Source: Pseudoalteromonas sp. '520P1 No. 423' (lineage in GTDB: Bacteria > Pseudomonadota > Gammaproteobacteria > Enterobacterales > Alteromonadaceae). From it: DNA of 64,000 bases. The stretch covers positions 806,001 to 870,000 of the forward strand of contig NZ_BBZB01000002.1 in the NCBI RefSeq assembly GCF_001269985.1. Direction: 5' to 3'. Of this stretch, positions 36,891 to 45,816 are shown in pieces. Under the pieces are notes generated by a model. It was not told where the DNA came from. It saw nothing but the letters and a program-made list of their open reading frames with translations, and searched no databases. The position numbers and the translations under genes were made by a program. The number at the start of each line of letters is the position of its first letter. Positions within the stretch are counted from its first letter, which is position 1.

Positions 36891-38330
36891 TTAATCAACG
36901 GCACTCAAGTGGTACTCAGAATTAAAGCTGGCTAACAACCTTTGGCCATATTCATATGATTGCTTATAGCTTGTTAATATTTTAGCTCTAAAGAGCATAA
37001 CTTTAAGACCTACATTAGAAGGGTTATGGTATATTGCTTCCTCAAGCATGCTGACTGCGCGACTAAGATCTAAATCAAAATTAAGGCTAATTAAGCCATA
37101 AAGGTAATAAATTTTTGCATTAGTTTTATCTAGCTTCCATGCAGTTACAAGCTCTTTCAATGCTTTGTTAGCAAAGTCTATTTGAGTTTTTTTATCTTCA
37201 ATTTTTTTAGCAAGCGCAAAGTTTAACTGCGCTTTGGTGAAATATAGTTCTGACAAATCGGCATTTGTTTCGTTAACTTGTTGTAGCACATTACTTGCTT
37301 CATCATAAGCTTTATCAAGAATCAGTGTTTTTGCTTTACCTATAAAAGCTTTATTTTTTTGAGTTTCAAACGTGGATGCCTTATCAAAGTAAAATAATGA
37401 CTGTTTTGTTTGTTCTCTAGAATACGCAAACTTTCCAAGCATTAAGTTAGTTTCACCTTGATTGAGCTTTTGCGTTTTTATGTGTACATCTTTTAAAAGT
37501 ATTGATTTATTTAATGAGAACTTTCTAAATTTCCCTTCTTTCCAATAACTTTTTATTGCTCTATTAACTTTCTCTATTTTTAAATTAAAAGCAGATTCAA
37601 AAGCATGAATTTTGTCTTTTCCTTTGAGAAGGGCGCTAACATAATTATTTAATTGTGTTGAGTAGCTTTGTCCTTCTGGTAGTGCTCTGTTATTTAGATA
37701 AAAGGTTATCAACCAAGACTGCGCATAAAACATACCTAGGTCAGTGCGTGACCACTCAGACATGTCTCCTGGATTGATAATATCTTTAGCCGGTAACCAT
37801 TTTTCATACTCTAACCAAGCTAACCTGCCTTTTTGAATAGCTCCTAAAATTAGTTTATCTTTTCCGATCTCGACACCACTTAGGTATTCTGCAGTGCCTT
37901 CTTCGAACCAGCGAGGAAAACTCGCTTCTCTTTGAGCATGAACATAATGCACATATTCATGTAAAATTGTGCTGATCATTTCTTGTGTTTTTTTATAATA
38001 TCTAAGGTATATGACGTTTTTATCTAAATTATTATCGAAATATCCTCCTATATTCTTTGAAATATCAAAAAGGTGAGCTTCATCTTTGTTCATCACATAA
38101 ATTTCTGTCGGAAAAGTATGTGTAATATTGTCTTTATTAGTTAAATTAATAAGTGTTCTAAATGCTTCTAAATTTTCTAAAATAGACTTATTTTCAGTTT
38201 CATTTAATTTACTATATAAAGTAAAGTTATTGGATTTGCTTTTGAGCCAGGGTTCAGATTGTAATTTTTCAATACTCGCACACCCTTGTATTAAATATAA
38301 AAGTAACAGAGTGACTAAAAATTTAAACAT
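36891..38330 (-). CDS. TPR-containing lipoprotein with HExxH peptidase motif (DUF1570-like), C-terminally truncated
   Basis: The preferred start is the ATG at 38330, preceded by GGGGA, giving a lipoprotein signal (MFKFLVTLLLLYLIQGC) and 479 residues; the earlier in-frame ATG at 38366 would bury the signal. A gluzincin-like site is seen in STILHEYVHYVHAQREASFPRWFEEGTAEYLSG (HEYVH, then E of EEGTAEY), as in DUF1570 putative peptidases. The C-terminal half is tetratricopeptide repeats (EASNVLQQV, KELVTAWKLDKTNAKIYYLYG, SRAVSMLEEAIYHNPSN). It is anchored in a membrane and would act in the periplasm. The same frame continues after the stop, so the protein appears to have lost its last domain. Confidence 0.8.
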   Translation of the reverse strand: MFKFLVTLLLLYLIQGCASIEKLQSEPWLKSKSNNFTLYSKLNETENKSILENLEAFRTLINLTNKDNITHTFPTEIYVMNKDEAHLFDISKNIGGYFDNNLDKNVIYLRYYKKTQEMISTILHEYVHYVHAQREASFPRWFEEGTAEYLSGVEIGKDKLILGAIQKGRLAWLEYEKWLPAKDIINPGDMSEWSRTDLGMFYAQSWLITFYLNNRALPEGQSYSTQLNNYVSALLKGKDKIHAFESAFNLKIEKVNRAIKSYWKEGKFRKFSLNKSILLKDVHIKTQKLNQGETNLMLGKFAYSREQTKQSLFYFDKASTFETQKNKAFIGKAKTLILDKAYDEASNVLQQVNETNADLSELYFTKAQLNFALAKKIEDKKTQIDFANKALKELVTAWKLDKTNAKIYYLYGLISLNFDLDLSRAVSMLEEAIYHNPSNVGLKVMLFRAKILTSYKQSYEYGQRLLASFNSEYHLSAVD

Positions 38331-38699
38331 AATATCCCCAAAGAATTCAAAAATAATTATTACCAATGTAATTTATTTGTGAAAGGTAACATAACACCTA
38401 ACTTTACTTAACGGAAGTTTTTGAAGGGGAAGTGTCTTTTTATTGTTTTAACTTGTAAGTTGTATTTTAAATCAATGCATTAAAGTCAATAATGAGAATT
38501 AATTACATTTAGTTATAAGTTAGACTAATTTACAATTTTTTTAGTGGAACTTAAAAGAATGTAAACATATTACGGACATTCTTCAGTTTGAAAAAATAAA
38601 CTTACCTTTTTTAGGTACTGATGTTATTGTCTATTTTAAAAGTAATGATGCTTTTTAATGTTTAAACATTTTTATAAATAGATAAATAAGGATTATCAT
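38331..38699. other. Divergent intergenic region, no gene seen
   Basis: This AT-rich 369-bp gap lies between the leftward lipoprotein gene and the rightward small secreted protein gene. It must carry both promoters. I see no clear operator or RNA element. Confidence 0.5.
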
Positions 38700-38912
38700 A
38701 TGAAATTACTTAAAGCTTCTATCATCGCAGCTGCACTTACTATGACAACTGCAGCACCTGTGGCTTCAGCAGGAACAGGTTATTGGTACGTTTATGCAAG
38801 TAAAGTAAACGGATTTAGAACATGTGCGCAATATAGCCCAGGTTCAGGATGGTACAAAGCAAGCTCAACAGCTTATACAAGCCGAGGCGCATGTAATTAC
38901 TACGGCAGATAA
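38700..38912 (+). CDS. Small secreted two-cysteine peptide of unknown function
   Basis: This 70-residue ORF with AAGGA upstream has a textbook signal peptide (MKLLKASIIAAALTMTTAAPVASA) ending AxA. The mature part is about 46 residues, rich in Gly, Ser and Tyr (GTGYWYVYASKVNGFRTC, then GACNYYGR), with two cysteines that could form one disulfide. No family recognised. It is isolated, with its own hairpin terminator, so it is probably expressed alone. It could be a secreted bioactive or envelope peptide. Confidence 0.75.
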   Translation: MKLLKASIIAAALTMTTAAPVASAGTGYWYVYASKVNGFRTCAQYSPGSGWYKASSTAYTSRGACNYYGR

Positions 38913-38929
38913 ATTTTATTTATTAGCAC

Positions 38930-38964
38930 AAAAGCTCTAAACGAAAACATGTTTATGAGCTTTT
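38930..38964. terminator. Bidirectional hairpin between convergent genes
   Basis: AAAAGCTC and GAGCTTTT form an 8-bp stem around a 19-base loop, between the small secreted peptide gene and the leftward glycosylase gene. A- and T-rich sides suit termination in both directions. Confidence 0.6.
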
Positions 38965-38970
38965 AAATTA

Positions 38971-39546
38971 TTAATTAGATAGCACTTTTTGAACCTGTTT
39001 CTTAAGTGGTGGCAGCAATTCATCTTCAAACCAAGCATTTCGTTTTAACCAAATATTGTTTCGAGGACTAGGGTGAGGAAGAGGAATAACCTTAGGCCAA
39101 AATTCTTGCCAATTTTTTACATTTTCAGTGAGTTTTTTACTGGCATTGGGTAAGTGGTATGCATGGGCATATTGACCTATTACGATTGTGAGTTCTATAT
39201 TTTTTAATTCAGCTAACAACTTAGATCGCCAAGTGATTGCACATTCTGCTCTTGGTGGTAAGTCTCCTGACTTACCTTTTCCGGGATAACAAAAACCCAT
39301 AGGTAAAATGGCAAATTTTTTATCATCATAAAATTCGGTTTTATCTACACCTAACCACTGACGTAATCTATCACCACTGGCATCATCAAATGGAATACCA
39401 CTTTGGTGTACTTTTAACCCAGGAGCTTGTCCTGCGATCAGTATTTTAGACTCATTACTAAGTTGAATAACTGGGCGAGGACCCAGTGATAAATGTGCTT
39501 CGCACAAAACACAGTTTTGAACTTGTGTTTTTAGGTGGCTAAGCAT
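38971..39546 (-). CDS. Uracil-DNA glycosylase-family protein
   Basis: The product has 191 residues. Motif A GQAPGLKVHQSGIPFDDASGDRLRQWLG and motif B HPSPRNNIWLKRN identify the UDG superfamily (COG1573-like). An N-terminal CVLCEAHL Cys pair is present, but the four-Cys iron-sulfur set of family 4 enzymes is not complete. It probably removes uracil or a related base from DNA, although some members of this branch lack proven activity. Its start overlaps the stop of the upstream gene by 8 bases, so the two are translationally coupled. Confidence 0.83.
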   Translation of the reverse strand: MLSHLKTQVQNCVLCEAHLSLGPRPVIQLSNESKILIAGQAPGLKVHQSGIPFDDASGDRLRQWLGVDKTEFYDDKKFAILPMGFCYPGKGKSGDLPPRAECAITWRSKLLAELKNIELTIVIGQYAHAYHLPNASKKLTENVKNWQEFWPKVIPLPHPSPRNNIWLKRNAWFEDELLPPLKKQVQKVLSN

Positions 39547-40072
39547 GTTTTAGTTCACTTAACATTTTAGATAACCGTTCTATTTTGAGATTTGATAATT
39601 GACGATAATCTAGGTAAGGACACACAATCAGCTTATTGCTTTTATCTATGGCGAACTCATCATCTAACCAAGTTAATTCAAGCTTTAATTTATCGGAGTT
39701 AATAAGTTCTTTAGCATAAGTTTTACCACAAATAATATGCAAAGAATCTGGGGTTTCTTTAATTATTGGCGGGCTAAATAATAGTGCAGTTTGAGTGTTG
39801 TTTTGTAATAAATAGTCATCTCTATATTGTTGCCATGTAAGTGAGTTCTTACAGTAATCAAAATCTTTTTTATTTAATGCAAATAATAACTTTGCATACA
39901 CATTAAATACTTTACGCCAACCATTACCACATGCTTGGCCTATGGCATAAATCTCTCCTTGAGTTACTGGTAAAACAGAATCAAGATTTTGATATTCTGA
40001 CATATTTGGCTGATTAGCGATATAAATAGCAAATTTAAAACTTGGGCAGCCAAAACCAATAGATGTTGTCAT
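39539..40072 (-). CDS. Conserved hypothetical protein (DUF6942-like)
   Basis: A 177-residue soluble protein contains TQGEIYAIGQACGNGWRKVFNVYAKLLFALN and YRDDYLLQNNTQTALLFSPP. I associate this with the DUF6942 family found beside UDG-like genes in marine gammaproteobacteria, from memory and with moderate certainty. No catalytic motif is evident. It is the first gene of a two-gene unit with the glycosylase, so a DNA-repair-linked role is possible. Confidence 0.7.
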   Translation of the reverse strand: MTTSIGFGCPSFKFAIYIANQPNMSEYQNLDSVLPVTQGEIYAIGQACGNGWRKVFNVYAKLLFALNKKDFDYCKNSLTWQQYRDDYLLQNNTQTALLFSPPIIKETPDSLHIICGKTYAKELINSDKLKLELTWLDDEFAIDKSNKLIVCPYLDYRQLSNLKIERLSKMLSELKHA

Positions 40073-40320
40073 TTAAAGTCTTCAATTATAAATCATATTA
40101 TGAATTATTTTAAATGATTGGTATTGCTAATCATACTTAAACATTCAATATATAATACGGTTCAAATTTGTATTTATAAATAATATGCTGGGTGTTATCT
40201 CAAATTATGCACACTTTAGCGCAAATGTACTTTTTGTATATCTAAGTGTTATACATTGAATTGTTTAGATATGATTTAAATAGATATGCCATTTCTGATG
40301 AAATATTGAGTTTACATGTG

Positions 40321-41433
40321 ATGCAAATGCAAGAAACAAATAAAGAAAGTAGGCTTGAATTAGCGCCTAATACATTTTCAAATATTAATAGACAATTTTG
40401 GACTCTACAAATCGCTGGTTGGCTAGGTTATGCCATTGTTGTTTTTATTGCGATAGTGAGGCCGCAACTCGATGATCAGGGCTTTAACTTCTCTGGGCAA
40501 ATCATTAATCTACTTGTAGAAACCTTGAGTGGTTTTGTTTTGTCTTATATTCAATGGTTACTTATTCGCCGTGTTGTTCACTTGCCATTAAATATTACAT
40601 TAGCGCTCAGCTTTATTTTTGCGGCAATTTTAGGATTAGTTTATAACATCATAAAGCTCAGCTGTTATAAAGTGATTGTTTATAACCAACCATGGAATGA
40701 AGCATGGAATATGCTGGAATTTGGTGGTTGGTTATTGTTTTCTTTAACAACTATGTTTGTTTGGACAGCGATATTTTTTGTAATGCTCTATAACACGAGA
40801 TTACAAAAAGAACATGAAATGTTATTACGAGCACAAACTGCTGCTAAAGATGCGCAATTACAAATGCTCAGATATCAACTTAATCCCCATTTTATGTTCA
40901 ATACAATGAATGCGATATCTACTCTCATATATAAACATGATAATGATAAAGCTAATGAAATGCTGGATATGATCTGTGAGTTTTTCCGTTATACATTAGA
41001 CAAAAATGATAAATCAAATACTAGTTTAAAAAAAGAAATAGAATTACTTGATCTTTATTTATCAATTGAAAAAGTCAGGTTTGGTGAGCGATTAAATATA
41101 AAAATGGATATTTGTTCATCTGTACTTAATGCACAAGTGCCCAGTATGCTGTTACAACCATTAGTAGAAAACGCAATCAAGTTTGCCATAGAGCCAAATA
41201 AACTGCCTGGCACCATTATTATTATGGCAAAGCATGAGCATGACCGATTAGTGCTAAAGATCATAGATGATGGGGAAGGTATAAAACCAAAATCGAAAGC
41301 TGGATTTGGTATTGGTCTAACAAATACTAAAGCACGCTTAGATGCGATGTTTAATAGTAACTATGAAATTAATATATCTCAAGGTGATAATAAAGGCACT
41401 GAGGTTTATATTTCAATTCCTTTTGAAAAGTGA
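40321..41433 (+). CDS. LytS/YehU-type sensor histidine kinase
   Basis: ATG 40321 is chosen; the in-frame GTG at 40246 would add 25 residues without a better ribosome-binding site. The product has about 370 residues with four TM helices (about 25-45, 58-80, 90-110 and 130-155), then the His_kinase domain (LQMLRYQLNPHFMFNTMNAISTL; the His in NPHFMFN is the phospho-acceptor) and a HATPase with LLQPLVENAIKFAIEP and GFGIGLTNTKARL. This is the LytS/YehU class. Its stop overlaps the next reading frame region and the LytTR regulator follows 8 bases later, forming a two-component system. Confidence 0.88.
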   Translation: MQMQETNKESRLELAPNTFSNINRQFWTLQIAGWLGYAIVVFIAIVRPQLDDQGFNFSGQIINLLVETLSGFVLSYIQWLLIRRVVHLPLNITLALSFIFAAILGLVYNIIKLSCYKVIVYNQPWNEAWNMLEFGGWLLFSLTTMFVWTAIFFVMLYNTRLQKEHEMLLRAQTAAKDAQLQMLRYQLNPHFMFNTMNAISTLIYKHDNDKANEMLDMICEFFRYTLDKNDKSNTSLKKEIELLDLYLSIEKVRFGERLNIKMDICSSVLNAQVPSMLLQPLVENAIKFAIEPNKLPGTIIIMAKHEHDRLVLKIIDDGEGIKPKSKAGFGIGLTNTKARLDAMFNSNYEINISQGDNKGTEVYISIPFEK

Positions 41434-41441
41434 GTGCATTA

Positions 41442-42272
41442 ATGAATGAGCCAATTTTTAGCGCAATAATAGTTGATGATGAGCCGCTTGCTCTTGAAGG
41501 ATTAAAATTACGGCTTGAAAAAATACCTCAAATAAATGTGATTGCCCAGGCAACTGATGGCGATCAAGCAATACAGCTGTGCCACGAATTATGTCCTGAT
41601 ATTTTGTTTTTAGATTTACAACTACCTGGTTTAAACGGGATTGAAGTGGTGCAAGTGCTTCAGTCTGATATTTTACCTATGATTGTATTTGTCAGCGCTT
41701 ATGGAGAATATGCAATCGATGCTTTTGAATTAAATGCAATTGATTATGTATTAAAGCCAGCAAATCTAAGTCGGCTTAAAAAAACAGTTGAGCGGATTAT
41801 ACATAGGAGAAGCCCTCATCATACAGATAAAGAAAAATATAAGTTACTTAAAGCATTAGAAGAATCCTCTGGTTTGGCAATTTCAGAACTTGAAGAGTGG
41901 TTAGAAAGTGACTCTGAATTACCGACCAATTATTGCCAAGAATTAGTGATTAAAAATAGTGACAACGAAAAAGTATTTCTATCAGTAAAAGAGATCCGAT
42001 GGATTGATGCTGCTGGTGATTATATGTGTGTTCATACCGCTAATGAAACCCATATAGTGCGTGTCACTATGAAAAAATTAGCAAATCAGTTAGATGAACG
42101 TATTTTTAAACGCATACATAAATCTACATTAGTTAATATCAATTGCATTAAGCGTATTCGTTCAATGCGTAATAATGAAAGTATTTTAGAACTAGGCGAC
42201 GATATTCAATTAAAAGTGAGCCGTAATTATAGTAATGCTATCCAAGAGTTATTAGATTCTAAACAATTGTAA
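41442..42272 (+). CDS. LytTR-family response regulator
   Basis: The product has about 276 residues; ATG 41442 is preferred over GTG 41430. The receiver is AIIVDDEPLALEGLKLRLE with D58 as phospho-acceptor (ILFLDLQLPGLNG) and conserved Lys in DYVLKPAN. The C-terminal LytTR DNA-binding domain has VKEIRWIDAAGDYMCVHT, RVTMKKLANQL and FKRIHKSTLVNINCIKRI. It is the cognate regulator of the upstream LytS-like kinase. Its target genes cannot be named from this window. Confidence 0.9.
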   Translation: MNEPIFSAIIVDDEPLALEGLKLRLEKIPQINVIAQATDGDQAIQLCHELCPDILFLDLQLPGLNGIEVVQVLQSDILPMIVFVSAYGEYAIDAFELNAIDYVLKPANLSRLKKTVERIIHRRSPHHTDKEKYKLLKALEESSGLAISELEEWLESDSELPTNYCQELVIKNSDNEKVFLSVKEIRWIDAAGDYMCVHTANETHIVRVTMKKLANQLDERIFKRIHKSTLVNINCIKRIRSMRNNESILELGDDIQLKVSRNYSNAIQELLDSKQL

Positions 42273-42849
42273 TTATGATTTTTTATATGGAATATTTACT
42301 TACATAGCTTTTTTTGCTTTTCTGAATGTAGCTATTTAGGGGCTGTTGATCTTTGTTTGAATTTTGAGCGTAAGTAACAATCTAGTATAATTCACTTCGC
42401 CAAAACCAAACTAAACGAGATTGTCTGTGGCGAGATTGCTGCAGATAAATGTGATAATCCTCTGTGAATATTTATATGTTGCATGTTAGACCCTAAAAGA
42501 TAATTATTATAACACCAAAGTAAATATTAATAATTCTCACTTACATTTTAATGTCTAGCAAGTTTACAATTGTTACAAATAAAAATAGGTTATTGCTCAG
42601 CAAAACAGATCGTCATACACAAGCCTGTGGGCATTATATTTTTTCATTAACTTGTGCTCTAATAGTTGCTAATGCTGTTTATCTGGTTTAAGGGCTTCAT
42701 GATGTAACGGTAAAGTAAGTAAGGTAAAATATTATTAATATTGTTGGCACAATAATTTGTTAGGTGATTTTTGTTTGCATCCAATATGCACCTGGTTTCA
42801 TTCTACTCGGTAAGTATATGAGAAGGCTTGTTTTAAGATCTGAAAATGG
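42273..42849. other. Gap before IS remnants, possible IS-end debris
   Basis: This stretch of 577 bp has no supported gene. GGGGCTGTTGATCTTTG near 42340 resembles an insertion-sequence end, and a short coding-like stretch follows near 42390-42470, but neither can be assigned. It leads into clear IS3 and IS66 remnants. Confidence 0.4.
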
Positions 42850-42961
42850 AATTTGCATAACGGGGTGCTGCTTCAGCTACACTGTAACCCTGGTCAGTCA
42901 CAAGGGAAACTGCTGCCTCTTTAAACTCTTTAGTATAAGTTTTAACTTTTTATTTTGTCAT
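42850..42961 (-). pseudogene. IS3-family orfA N-terminal remnant
   Basis: On the minus strand the frame reads MTK-stop-KVKTYTKEFKEAAVSLV, then TDQGYSVAEAA before similarity is lost. This is the start of an IS3 OrfA helix-turn-helix protein with a nonsense codon at position 4 and a truncated end. It is unrelated to the intact IS at 14240. Confidence 0.7.
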
Positions 42962-43009
42962 AATACACCTCAATAATTGGATTATATTCGATTAATAAAG
43001 TGTCCTGTA

Positions 43010-43346
43010 GGATAAACCAGATCGGGGATACAGAGTTGGTCGGCAAAGTATTCTTCAATACGGTTATAAGGGAGTAATTGATATTGGGATAAGTAAACGG
43101 CATGCGCTTTCACAACAACGCCATACTGGATAGATGTCCTTGAGGTAACATGTCTCGGTCAACTGAAATGACTTCTATCTCATCGGGCGTCTCAGTCTGA
43201 GTCAGCGTTTTACCCGTTCGGCCTTTTTGTCCACCCGCTGGTTTATCTGATTTATCTTTAGTTTGTTTTTCTCGGTTAATATCTTTTGATGGCGCAATAC
43301 GACTATTTTTACTGTTAAGTCCCAATTTACTGGCAGGATCGGTCAA
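43010..43346 (-). pseudogene. IS66-family TnpC transposase remnant with internal deletion
   Basis: The minus strand gives KLGLNSKNSRIAPSKDIN, DKPAGGQKGRTGKTL and VDRDMLPQGHLSS, the N-terminal leader and zinc-binding area of IS66 TnpC. Near 43130 the frame changes and continues QYGVVVKAHAVYLSQYQLLPYNRIEEYFADQL, a later part of the same protein. The segment between is deleted, and the catalytic domain is missing. Confidence 0.8.
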
Positions 43347-43516
43347 TAGCTAAAAAGGATCATTAGAAAATAATTTTCCCCTAGTGAATAGTTACTTTTA
43401 ATCTAGATATTTTTAATACGAAACAGCCGCCTATAGATTACAGCTAACTCGAAAGACATCTTTAATATTCTTCTGTATAATCGATTTTATAGTAAGTAAT
43501 AAAAGAATTAGTAAAT

Positions 43517-44926
43517 ATGTCCGTCAACGTGTATACGCCAAAGCAAACAACAACACTTGAAACACCAAAAAAAGAATTTGAAAAACAATCTTCTAATAGT
43601 GAATTTAATGAAGCAACTGGCTCTAAAGTCGGTTTTGTAAGCCTGGGTTGCCCAAAAAATTTAGTAGATTCTGAACGTATTCTCACGCAACTCCGTACTG
43701 AAGGATATGATGTAACTAATAGTTTTGATGATGCAGATTTAGTTATTGTTAATACTTGTGGTTTCATTGATTCAGCAGTGAAAGAGTCATTAGATACTAT
43801 TGGAGAAGCGCTTTCAGAAAATGGTAAAGTGTTAGTGACTGGCTGTTTAGGAGCTAAAAAAGACGAAATAGTTGAACTGCACCCTAATGTATTAGGTGTA
43901 ACAGGTCCACACGCTTATGATGAAGTATTAAGCCAAGTTCATGAACATGTTGCAAAACCTAAGTATAATCCTCATATTGATTTAGTACCTGATCATGGGA
44001 TAAAGCTGACTCCTAAGCACTATGCTTATTTAAAAATATCAGAAGGTTGTAATCATCGTTGCACATTCTGCATCATACCTTCTATGCGTGGTGATTTAGA
44101 TTCACGCCCTGTTGGCGATATCTTAGGGGAAGCAAAGCGTTTAGTTAATGCAGGAGTTAAAGAATTATTAGTCATTTCCCAAGATACTTCTGCGTATGGT
44201 GTCGATGTTAAGCATAAACTTGATTTTTATGAAGGTATGCCTGTTAAAACGCACATGCAGCAGTTATGTGAAGAGTTGGCAAAACAAGGTGTTTGGGTAC
44301 GTTTGCATTATGTTTATCCTTATCCGCACGTAGATAAAATTATTCCATTAATGGCTGAAGGTAAAATACTTCCATATTTAGATATTCCATTTCAGCATGC
44401 TAACAAACGAATTCTTAAATTGATGAAACGTCCAGGTAGCTCAGATAGAGTATTAGAGCGCATTAATAAATGGCGTGAAATTTGTCCTGAGTTAGTTATC
44501 CGCTCTACATTTATAGTTGGCTTCCCAGGTGAAACAGAAGAAGAATTTAAAGAGTTATTAGATTTTTTAGAAGAAGCGCAATTAGATAGAGTTGGCTGTT
44601 TTAAATACTCACCTGTTGAAGGTGCTAAAGCGAATGACCTTCCAGATCCTGTACCTGAAGAAATTATGCAAGATCGTTTTGAACGCTTTATGTTAAAGCA
44701 GCAGGCTATAAGCCACGCTAAACTTCAAAAGCGTATAGGTCAAACTATGCAAGTTTTAATAGATGAAGTAGATACCGAAGGTGCGATTGGTCGTACTTAT
44801 GCTGATGCCCCTGAAATAGATGGTGTTGTTTATTTAAATGGTGAAACATCGTTAAAATCAGGTGATATGGTTACCGTTAAGATTGCACATGCCGATGAAT
44901 ACGATTTATGGGGTGACTTAGTTTAA
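43517..44926 (+). CDS. rimO: Ribosomal protein uS12 (S12) methylthiotransferase RimO
   Basis: The product has 469 residues. An N-terminal UPF0004 domain starts at [23 protein letters not shown]. The radical-SAM cluster motif [15 protein letters not shown] (CxxxCxxC) is central, followed by a TRAM domain ([26 protein letters not shown]). It adds a methylthio group to Asp89 of ribosomal protein S12 using two Fe-S clusters and SAM. About 35 extra residues precede the usual family start, and a later start cannot be excluded. It is monocistronic with a terminator following. Confidence 0.96.
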   Translation: MSVNVYTPKQTTTLETPKKEFEKQSSNSEFNEATGSKVGFVSLGCPKNLVDSERILTQLRTEGYDVTNSFDDADLVIVNTCGFIDSAVKESLDTIGEALSENGKVLVTGCLGAKKDEIVELHPNVLGVTGPHAYDEVLSQVHEHVAKPKYNPHIDLVPDHGIKLTPKHYAYLKISEGCNHRCTFCIIPSMRGDLDSRPVGDILGEAKRLVNAGVKELLVISQDTSAYGVDVKHKLDFYEGMPVKTHMQQLCEELAKQGVWVRLHYVYPYPHVDKIIPLMAEGKILPYLDIPFQHANKRILKLMKRPGSSDRVLERINKWREICPELVIRSTFIVGFPGETEEEFKELLDFLEEAQLDRVGCFKYSPVEGAKANDLPDPVPEEIMQDRFERFMLKQQAISHAKLQKRIGQTMQVLIDEVDTEGAIGRTYADAPEIDGVVYLNGETSLKSGDMVTVKIAHADEYDLWGDLV

Positions 44927-44954
44927 TCTAAAACTAAGATTATTACTCATATTA

Positions 44955-44981
44955 GAAACGGTCTTATTGGCCGTTTTTTTT
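44955..44981 (+). terminator. Rho-independent terminator after rimO
   Basis: GAAACGG - TCTTATTGG - CCGTTTTTTTT lies 30 bases after the rimO stop. The stem is short but the T-run is strong. Confidence 0.8.
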
Positions 44982-45271
44982 CATCTTCTGTTTTTTGACA
45001 GGTTTGATTTAATAGTAAAAACAGCTTAGTATTTGAATTTATGTGGAATTTTATATCTGTGATATCGTTTTTTAATCGGTTGTTAGTTTAAACCATTATA
45101 TATGGGCTTTTATCTTTATAGCTAAAATACAAGATATCTAACCAAATAATAGCGTTTCAATAAATTAAGATCACTAAATTAAGACAGTCAAACTTGTTTC
45201 ATTCTAATTGTAAAAAATTCATAAAAACGAGTAATTCTACCGGCTCGTTAGCAATAAAGGAGGCATTGGAT
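44982..45271. other. AT-rich gap upstream of the membrane protein gene
   Basis: No gene or clear regulatory element was seen. The open frame starting at TTG 45194 is regarded as an upstream extension of the next gene and is not used. Confidence 0.5.
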
Positions 45272-45715
45272 ATGGTATATCGTTTTACAAATAAGCACGC
45301 TTTTCGTCCTCTACTCGAGCCATTACTTTTATTATTAGTGTGTATTCCTTTTTTTATATTCAAAAATAGCATTCCTGATAACCTATGGGGTAAAGCTATC
45401 TTTTTGTTAGGAGCCATACCTTTTATAGTGATGTGGCTAATAGGTCGTGTGATTAAGGTAAAAAAATCACCTCAAAAATTAAGCGTTAATTTAGAGGCTA
45501 ATACATTAACGATAGATTGCATTGAGTATAGCTTGAGTGATCTTCATTCATTATTTATATGGCAAAAAGACAGTCGCTTTGGTATCGACTTAGAAATGGC
45601 AAACGGATTAAAAATTCGAACATGTGTTGTTTACGAACTTAGTTCATCTTTCGATGAGTTAAAAACAAAAGTATTTGATTTTAATAAAATTGATATGTAC
45701 TCATATGATGAGTGA
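45272..45715 (+). CDS. Small inner-membrane protein of unknown function
   Basis: ATG 45272 is fixed by a perfect AAGGAGG eight bases upstream; a TTG 78 bases earlier is unlikely. The product has 147 residues with two adjacent TM helices (LLEPLLLLLVCIPFFIF and KAIFLLGAIPFIVMWLIG) followed by a cytoplasmic beta-rich tail (KLSVNLEANTLTIDCIEYSLSDLHSLFIW) that could be a PH-like fold. No family recognised. It faces the TonB receptor gene convergently. Confidence 0.7.
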   Translation: MVYRFTNKHAFRPLLEPLLLLLVCIPFFIFKNSIPDNLWGKAIFLLGAIPFIVMWLIGRVIKVKKSPQKLSVNLEANTLTIDCIEYSLSDLHSLFIWQKDSRFGIDLEMANGLKIRTCVVYELSSSFDELKTKVFDFNKIDMYSYDE

Positions 45716-45759
45716 TAGTTTCAATCTAACTAATTGATTAATACAATTAAAATGTTTAT

Positions 45760-45783
45760 TAAAAAAGCCCCTTTCGGGGCTTC
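45760..45783 (-). terminator. Terminator for the TonB receptor gene
   Basis: On the minus strand AAGCCCC - GAAA - GGGGCTTTTTT forms a 7-bp GC-rich stem with a tetraloop and T-run, about 35 bases past the receptor stop. The A-run on the other side makes it usable in both directions. Confidence 0.85.
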
Positions 45784-45816
45784 GACAACAAATGATATTT
45801 TTTAATACGGGAAATA

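Noticed and set aside
42764..42976. Plus-strand ORF of 70 codons in the lytTR-rimO gap
   Set aside because: It overlaps the clearly better IS3 orfA remnant on the opposite strand.
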